Assembly: GCF_001540865.1 (NCBI RefSeq)
Contig: NC_033637.1
Coordinates: 3,305,349-3,369,348 of the forward strand
Origin: Ananas comosus
Taxonomy: Eukaryota > Streptophyta > Magnoliopsida > Poales > Bromeliaceae
Direction of reading: 5' to 3'
DNA: 64,000 nucleotides
The translations under genes and the position numbers were made by a program. This document shows positions 59,036 through 64,000 of the stretch, one piece after another (the stretch's first letter is position 1; each line of letters starts with the position of its first letter). The notes below the pieces were generated by a model. It was given only the letters and a program-made list of their open reading frames with translations, had not been told where the DNA came from and searched no databases.

Positions 59036-60504
59036 TTTGTGACCATTTTCCAGAAATAAAATTACTTTTTTTGCGACCATTTTTTGTGGTTGATGAGCAC
59101 TGTAAATGGCCTACATGTACATATCTTTTTACCCTATCAAGAGGAGAATAACACTACTCTTTTCCACCAAAAAAAAGAGAAACAGTAGATTATAAGTATA
59201 CAAATAAATAAATATGAACTATCATAAAAACTCCCTCATGGTAAATAGATATATTTGCCTGTTTTTTGGAACAATATTTCATCTGAAAAGCAAAAGGTTA
59301 AGATAAAACTAACAAATAGAAGTACCGAAGTTTTCCACTATGTAGCTCATCAAAAATTGACCTCTAGACCCTAAAATAAACATTTTGAATTAGACTTCTA
59401 CTATACTTTTTTTGACATTATCACAAAATTTAAAGAAAAAAGTTGTTAATTAGTACTTTTTTTTGACAATTCTATACATGAAAGAAGGGTAAAAATTATC
59501 AGTACATAATTATTTTATCTCATATTCATTTACTTTTGTTGCACATATTATAACATGAAGTGTACAATCCAACACCTTGAAAGCTAGCAAATCACTTTAG
59601 ATAAAAAGAAAAAGTAAAAAAGAAGAAGAAGAAGAACTTATCCAATCCATTATCAAAAAAAAAAAAGGATTGAGTTTTCTTTGTTTATTTCTTGTTTCTT
59701 CTTTTCACTTTTTTCCTTTTCTTTTTTTTTAAGGTGGGACTAGTTTGGAAATTTCCTATGACATGAGGGGGAATCCTTTTAGGACTCAAAAGAATAGCAT
59801 AATGAAGAATCTATTAGATGAAACAAAAAGGATTATGGTTTCATTAAACCATGCTTAACAACCACTTTAGCTTAAACAATATCTAAAGTCTCCATTAGAT
59901 TCTTCAACACCCATAAAATAATCACACATAATTGGCATGGTCAACAATACTTGCAACATTTTTTCCTTAATTTTGGTACCATTTACTTGTTCCTTATATT
60001 TATATTCATCCATATCTCAAAAGAGGTTAAGAGAATAATTATATATAGAAAAAAAATATTATTGGGAGATGACCCATGTACTTTTTAAGCAACCACCATT
60101 TTGCTAGTTGAGATTCTATTTTAAGATAAAGCAATAATGATTCGGCATTTATTAGTCTCTTAGATTGCTTTGCTGATTAGCCTTCTACTTAAAAGAGTCA
60201 TATAATTAATGTGTCTCTTCGATAATCAACAATTCTCAGATTAATTATACCATTGCAAACTAAAGAAGCTACTCCAAAAGTTGAACCAAGCGCACGTTGA
60301 TGTACTAAAAGTGAAAAAGCTAATTTTCACATAAAAACACCACATGTATTTAAATATTTAAGATTATAATAAATAAGGAGTTAAAAATTTTATTTTACAA
60401 AAAAGTGGCTATTTTTTAGGAAAAGCATAGGACGGCCGCGCAATATTATTATAGTACAGGGACTAAGTTATAAAGTTGGGTCCGGTTGGCTTTGCCATTC
60501 TTTC

Positions 60505-60687
60505 TTGAACCAGGGCCGGCCCGGACCGGCCCGGATGGACCGCTTTGGACCAGAGTTTGCAAAAGGACCTCGTTTAGGACCAAATTTGGCCGGCCCGGCC
60601 CAAAGCGGCCCATTAATTAGGGTTTTAGCGGCCTAGCTCGAACGCCACCGAACCGCTCGAAGCGATCAAACGAAGCGTCCGCAACCA
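60505..60687 (+). promoter_or_regulatory. Iojap-like gene promoter: site II and telo-box
   Basis: GGCCCA (site II, TGGGCC on the other strand) at 60607-60612 is followed within 5 bases by a telo-box TTAGGGTTTTAG (60617-60628), 60-80 bases before the ATG. This pairing is typical of plant genes for ribosomal and organelle-translation proteins. Upstream, GGCCGGCCCGGACCGGCCCGG (near 60514) and GGCCGGCCCGGCCC (60590) add more site II-like and palindromic GC sequence. Confidence 0.65.
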
Positions 60688-63445
60688 ATGTTCTCCACCG
60701 TGCGATCGCGTGCTCTCTCGTCCCTCCCATGGAGGCTCCCGCTAGGGTTTCTCCGCTCCTCGTCCTCTTTCGCCTCCTCCTCTGCGTCGAATCTAGGGCT
60801 TCTTGAGCTCGGCGAGGTGGAGAAGGTGCTCGGCGACGTCAAAGCCGAAGACGTGCGGGTGATCCCCGTGCGCGACCAGTGCGATTGGACCGATTACATG
60901 GTCATCGCCACGGGGCGATCCACGTGGCACGTGCGCAACATCGCCCAAGCCCTAATCCACAAGGCAGGTTCGATTTCCTCATCCCTGGTGTGTCGATCGA
61001 TTCTCGGTGATCCGGAAAACCCTAGCTCTTCAATCTTTTGGTGTTGCGGGTGTGATTTGCAGTGATAAACATGATGATATAGCAGCTGCAATTTAGTGGA
61101 ACAGAGTGTAAAAAAGTTCAAATTTTTGTGGAGAATTCTTTCTAGTTTGAGATTTGAATGAATGAGACCTGATGCTACTGTAAAATGCACCAAGAGGAGG
61201 CCATTTTTAGAGAAGGATGATGACATGTGTGACAAATTTGAAGGATAAAGATCACGGCTATACTAGCTCACTGGGTTAACTGGGTTCTCCTTTCCAGCTA
61301 GAGTTGAAGTGTAACCTTAAGGGTGCATTTGGTTCGCATTATGAAAGATTACTAGGAATAAAAGATATCTAAGAATCTTATTCCTATTCATCTTATTACT
61401 AAGAATGTGGAATTCTTGTGTTTGGTTCGCACGGTAATATTAATTAGCCATGTTATTTAATATTACAAAAAATATACAATTAATTAATTTATTTATTTAA
61501 TTAATTTTAGATAATGTTATCAAAAGTTTCAACATCTTTTTAGAAAAAAGTGAGAGAGAGTATAAGTTAGAGAGAGAGAGCATAATTAAAAAAATAGAAA
61601 GAAAAATATAGTCGAAATTAGAGGGAGTGAGAGAGTTGAAATTTTAGAAAGAGAGAGAGAGAGAGAAAGCTTAGTTTAGAGAGAAAAAAAAAAAAGTTGA
61701 ATTTTAGAGAGAAAAATAAGTTTAGAGAGAGATATAAGGTTAGAGTGTAAAGAAAAATAATATCAATTAGCTGGCGGGTAGGAAGAAAGAAAGAGATTAG
61801 ATATATTATGATTATCCCAATCCATTAATATGAGGATACCCACCCTCCCTCAAATGAATGAGATTAGTACTTTGGGGTGATTCTTATTCCCAAGTGAATC
61901 TAATATTACCAACTAGATTACTTAGTGCGTTTAGCCAAATACCGTCATATTTTTTTATTCACATTGGATTACTAGTAATCTGTAAAAGATAGCGCGAACC
62001 AAACGGACCCTAAGTTCATCTAGCTGGTAATGACATAGATTGCCACATGTATCCGGGATTTTGGATTACTAAGCTTCTTTCATAGTTTTTTCTTTTTCTT
62101 GATTGTTTTACCATTGCATTATAGATTTCTACTTTCTCCATCTGGTCGATCACATATCAGAAATTTGTCTAATTGTCGATATTCACATGTATAACCAATT
62201 TAATCATTGTGGTCTTACTGTTTTTGGTCAATTGGTAATTATCAGGTAAAACAGAAGCAGCAGGGGTCTGAACGATTACTGCTTCCTAGCGTAGAGGGTC
62301 ATGCAGGTGGAAAGTGGATTGTCATAGATTCTGGTCAGTATCTCATTCACGAAGTTGCTAATGGATCGTCGGCTTTAGTAGTAATTGGCTGTTAACAGAT
62401 TATATTTTTGCCTTAAGAAATGGAGATCTTACTTGACATGGTATTCTGGTTTGTGAGCAATGTGGTTCACCGTAGCAAGATGTTATTTTTATAGAAAATG
62501 CACTTTCTTCAGTATTCGATTCTTTAATTTGTATCTCCTTCTAATCTTCCAGGTACAGTGATTGTTCATGCGCTTGATGAGAAGGCAAGGGCATACTATA
62601 ATTTAGAAAGTCTTTGGACAAAAGAGATGTCTCCCAAGAGTCAGAACCAGGTTTGTTTCGAAAGCATAGATTTTAATTGATGATGATGTATACATGTTGA
62701 ATTGCTTTTGTTATGACCATTGTTCAGTTTAAGGTGTTCTTCTTCTATTTGAGTTGCCTAACGTTTTTATAAAATTGTCAAATCGTTTGAAAGGTTTCCT
62801 ATGATCTCTTCTTGTAAGGAAACAAGGAAAGTATTCGTGCTTCTTTGTAGAGATTTTGAAGAGGAATTTGGGGTGGTGGTATAGTGCTGTCTGCAACATG
62901 TATGTGATGCGTTTGCGTTATTTTACAGAGCCTCGCGCACTGAGTTCTAGCATATAAAAAGAATCAATCCATCTTAATTTGCTTAGACTCAAATTAGTGT
63001 AGGGATCTTGGTACATTTTATAGTAGGCTGGGTGTTTAATTTTCACAAGACAAGCAATTTAAGGGACTTGGTTGAATATTTTAGCGGACACTTGGACATA
63101 TTGCTTGTGCTCTGTTTTGATGTATCCTGTTGTCCAAAAGCCACAGAATTCTTGAACGGCCTTGATCAGCTTTGGATCTAAAAGCACACTATTCGTATCT
63201 TTCTCCAATTTTCAAACTGTTTCCTTATTGTTCTCTTACCGCCTTAACTACAGCTGACTTTAGAACCAGACAATGTTTTAATCGGACTACATGTATTGCT
63301 ACATCATTTACCTAATTTCCTGGTTTTCAACCTACTTAAATGGTAAACCTAACAGCATCATTAATTTCGTTTGCAGGATCTAGAGAAATCGATTGTTAAG
63401 ACTCGGCGAAGGGACAAATCAGAGAAACCCATGAAGAGTGTCTAA
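60688..63445 (+). CDS. Mitochondrial Iojap/RsfS-like ribosome silencing factor
   Basis: Proteins of the Iojap/RsfS (DUF143) family bind large-subunit protein L14 and block subunit joining. Exons 60688-60963, 62246-62333, 62553-62650 and 63377-63445 give 176 codons. Residues 1-~33 (MFSTVRSRALSSLPWRLPLG, Ser/Arg-rich, no acids) form a probable mitochondrial presequence. The domain follows: DVRVIPVRDQCDWTDYMVIATG, STWHVRNIAQALIHK, LLLPSVEGHAGGKWIVIDSG, TVIVHALDEKARAYYNLESLW. The C-terminus is basic. The family junction HK|VKQK requires exon 1 to end at AAG (60963) with a GC donor (AAG/GCAGGT). The alternative GT donor 4 nt later shifts the frame. Intron 1 carries a 690-bp Tourist-like MITE. Confidence 0.92.
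61321..62010 (-). mobile_element. Tourist-like MITE in intron 1 of the Iojap gene
   Basis: Termini GGGTGCATTTGGTTCGC and (minus strand) GGGTCCGTTTGGTTCGCGC, flanked by TAA (61318-61320 and 62011-62013). It matches the 14015-14698 element along its length in the opposite orientation. Confidence 0.9.
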
Positions 63446-64000
63446 ACAAAAGTGTGTGATCGAATTCCGCTCTTTGACGTGTCTGTTTGAAAACAGTTCA
63501 GCAGCACTCTCTGATTTGTATTGTTGTGGTTTCTTAACTGTTGGAACTTTCGTTGTACTTTCCTCTGTTTGATTAGTGTAGAGGATGGTGAATTTATGAT
63601 TTGCCGTGTTCAGTACATACCAGTGCATATATTCAGCTGAAGCTTGACCTCTTGAATTCTCTTTCTTAATGCACACACCAATACACTGGATAAAATCAAA
63701 ATGTGATTGAATTCATTTTTGTTTCTCAAGGGGTTACTGCAAAATTCTTGTTGGCGCTTTTGGTGATGATTTGGTTTATTAATAATCCTTTATTTGTCGG
63801 ATTGAAATTTGTAACTCAAACTTCAATTTATGACTCAAAACTTAGAAGATGAATAATTTACGTAATTTTTAGTAGCTGATTATGAGAGCAGATATCGATT
63901 TTATGCGTTGTGTTGTTCGTCTCATCTACTACTGGATAAGGATACTCTGCATTTCCAACTGTCTATATGAGGCATAGATTGCAAGGAGACCGAGAGAGAT
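63446..64000 (+). other. 3' flank of the Iojap-like gene
   Basis: Probable 3' untranslated region for the first ~250 bases, then AT-rich DNA. No further gene begins before the window ends. Confidence 0.5.

Larger units (their letters stand above)
55330..60480. other. Long repeat-bearing spacer
   Basis: No gene found. Named contents have separate entries (SINE 56024, hexamer tract 57480, LTR remnant 58833). 56290-57340 is moderately GC-rich and has GGTATAAGAG near 56419, a weak match to the tRNA-Met primer-site sequence, so it may be retrotransposon debris. 57390-57815 looks like a repeat with GGATATCTATATCCATCGAC at its right end. 59140-60400 is AT-rich. Confidence 0.4.

Noticed and set aside
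1..64000. CRISPR array, operon structure or bacterial-type mobile system
   Set aside because: No direct-repeat/spacer arrays, and all genes are intron-bearing or plant-type. The window is plant nuclear DNA.

Overview
The window is nuclear DNA from a flowering plant, most likely a commelinid-type monocot. Several coding exons are very GC-rich at the 5' end, introns and spacers are AT-rich, genes are sparse, and the spacers are full of MITEs, SINEs, LINE and LTR remnants. Pineapple-like is a guess that I cannot confirm. Seven single N characters (4272, 4736, 6098, 12003, 13444, 32403, 39107) mark contig joins or gaps. At least two of them sit beside duplicated sequence, so contig order between about 4.2 and 13.5 kb should be treated with caution.

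Layout. 1-7 kb: transposon-rich, with a decayed LTR element, foldback and Tourist-like MITEs, Mutator-like MITEs and a GC-ended hAT-like element. 7-20 kb: a tandem cluster of peroxisomal 4-coumarate:CoA-ligase-like (4CLL9-type) genes on the minus strand. Copy A (7071-13152) has a LINE in intron 1 and an 81-codon in-frame deletion. Copy B (13445-13764) is only a first-exon fragment at an N. Copy C (15530-20022) is complete in exon count but has lost part of its adenylation domain. 20-28.5 kb: no recognisable gene. 28.6-31.3 kb: a CDKG/CDK11-type (PLTSLRE) kinase on the minus strand, flanked by a diverged direct duplication. 31.5-38.6 kb: spacer with a Ty1-copia-type solo LTR and MITEs. 38.9-40.8 kb: a single-exon BIR-type LRR receptor pseudokinase. 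44-46 kb: an MRS2/CorA-type Mg2+ transporter whose GMN motif reads TMN. 46-49.5 kb: SINE and MITE spacer. 49.6-54.3 kb: a 1132-residue plant-specific Ser/Pro-rich protein of the At1g27850/BPP-like family with a possible CaaX end. 55-60.5 kb: spacer. 60.7-63.4 kb: a mitochondrial Iojap/RsfS-like ribosome silencing factor behind a site II plus telo-box promoter.

The genes do not form a pathway, apart from the 4CLL cluster. The most interesting observations are: (1) a stopless 81-nt GC-AG intron that splits the catalytic HRD motif of the CDKG kinase, so retention would give an in-frame but probably inactive kinase; (2) a SINE family whose palindromic 3' tail matches the 3' end of the LINE in the same window, suggesting a LINE-SINE partnership; (3) the loss of GMN in the Mg2+ transporter; (4) a second GC-AG intron, with a competing GT donor 4 nt away, in the Iojap gene; and (5) probable misassembly within the 4CLL array.
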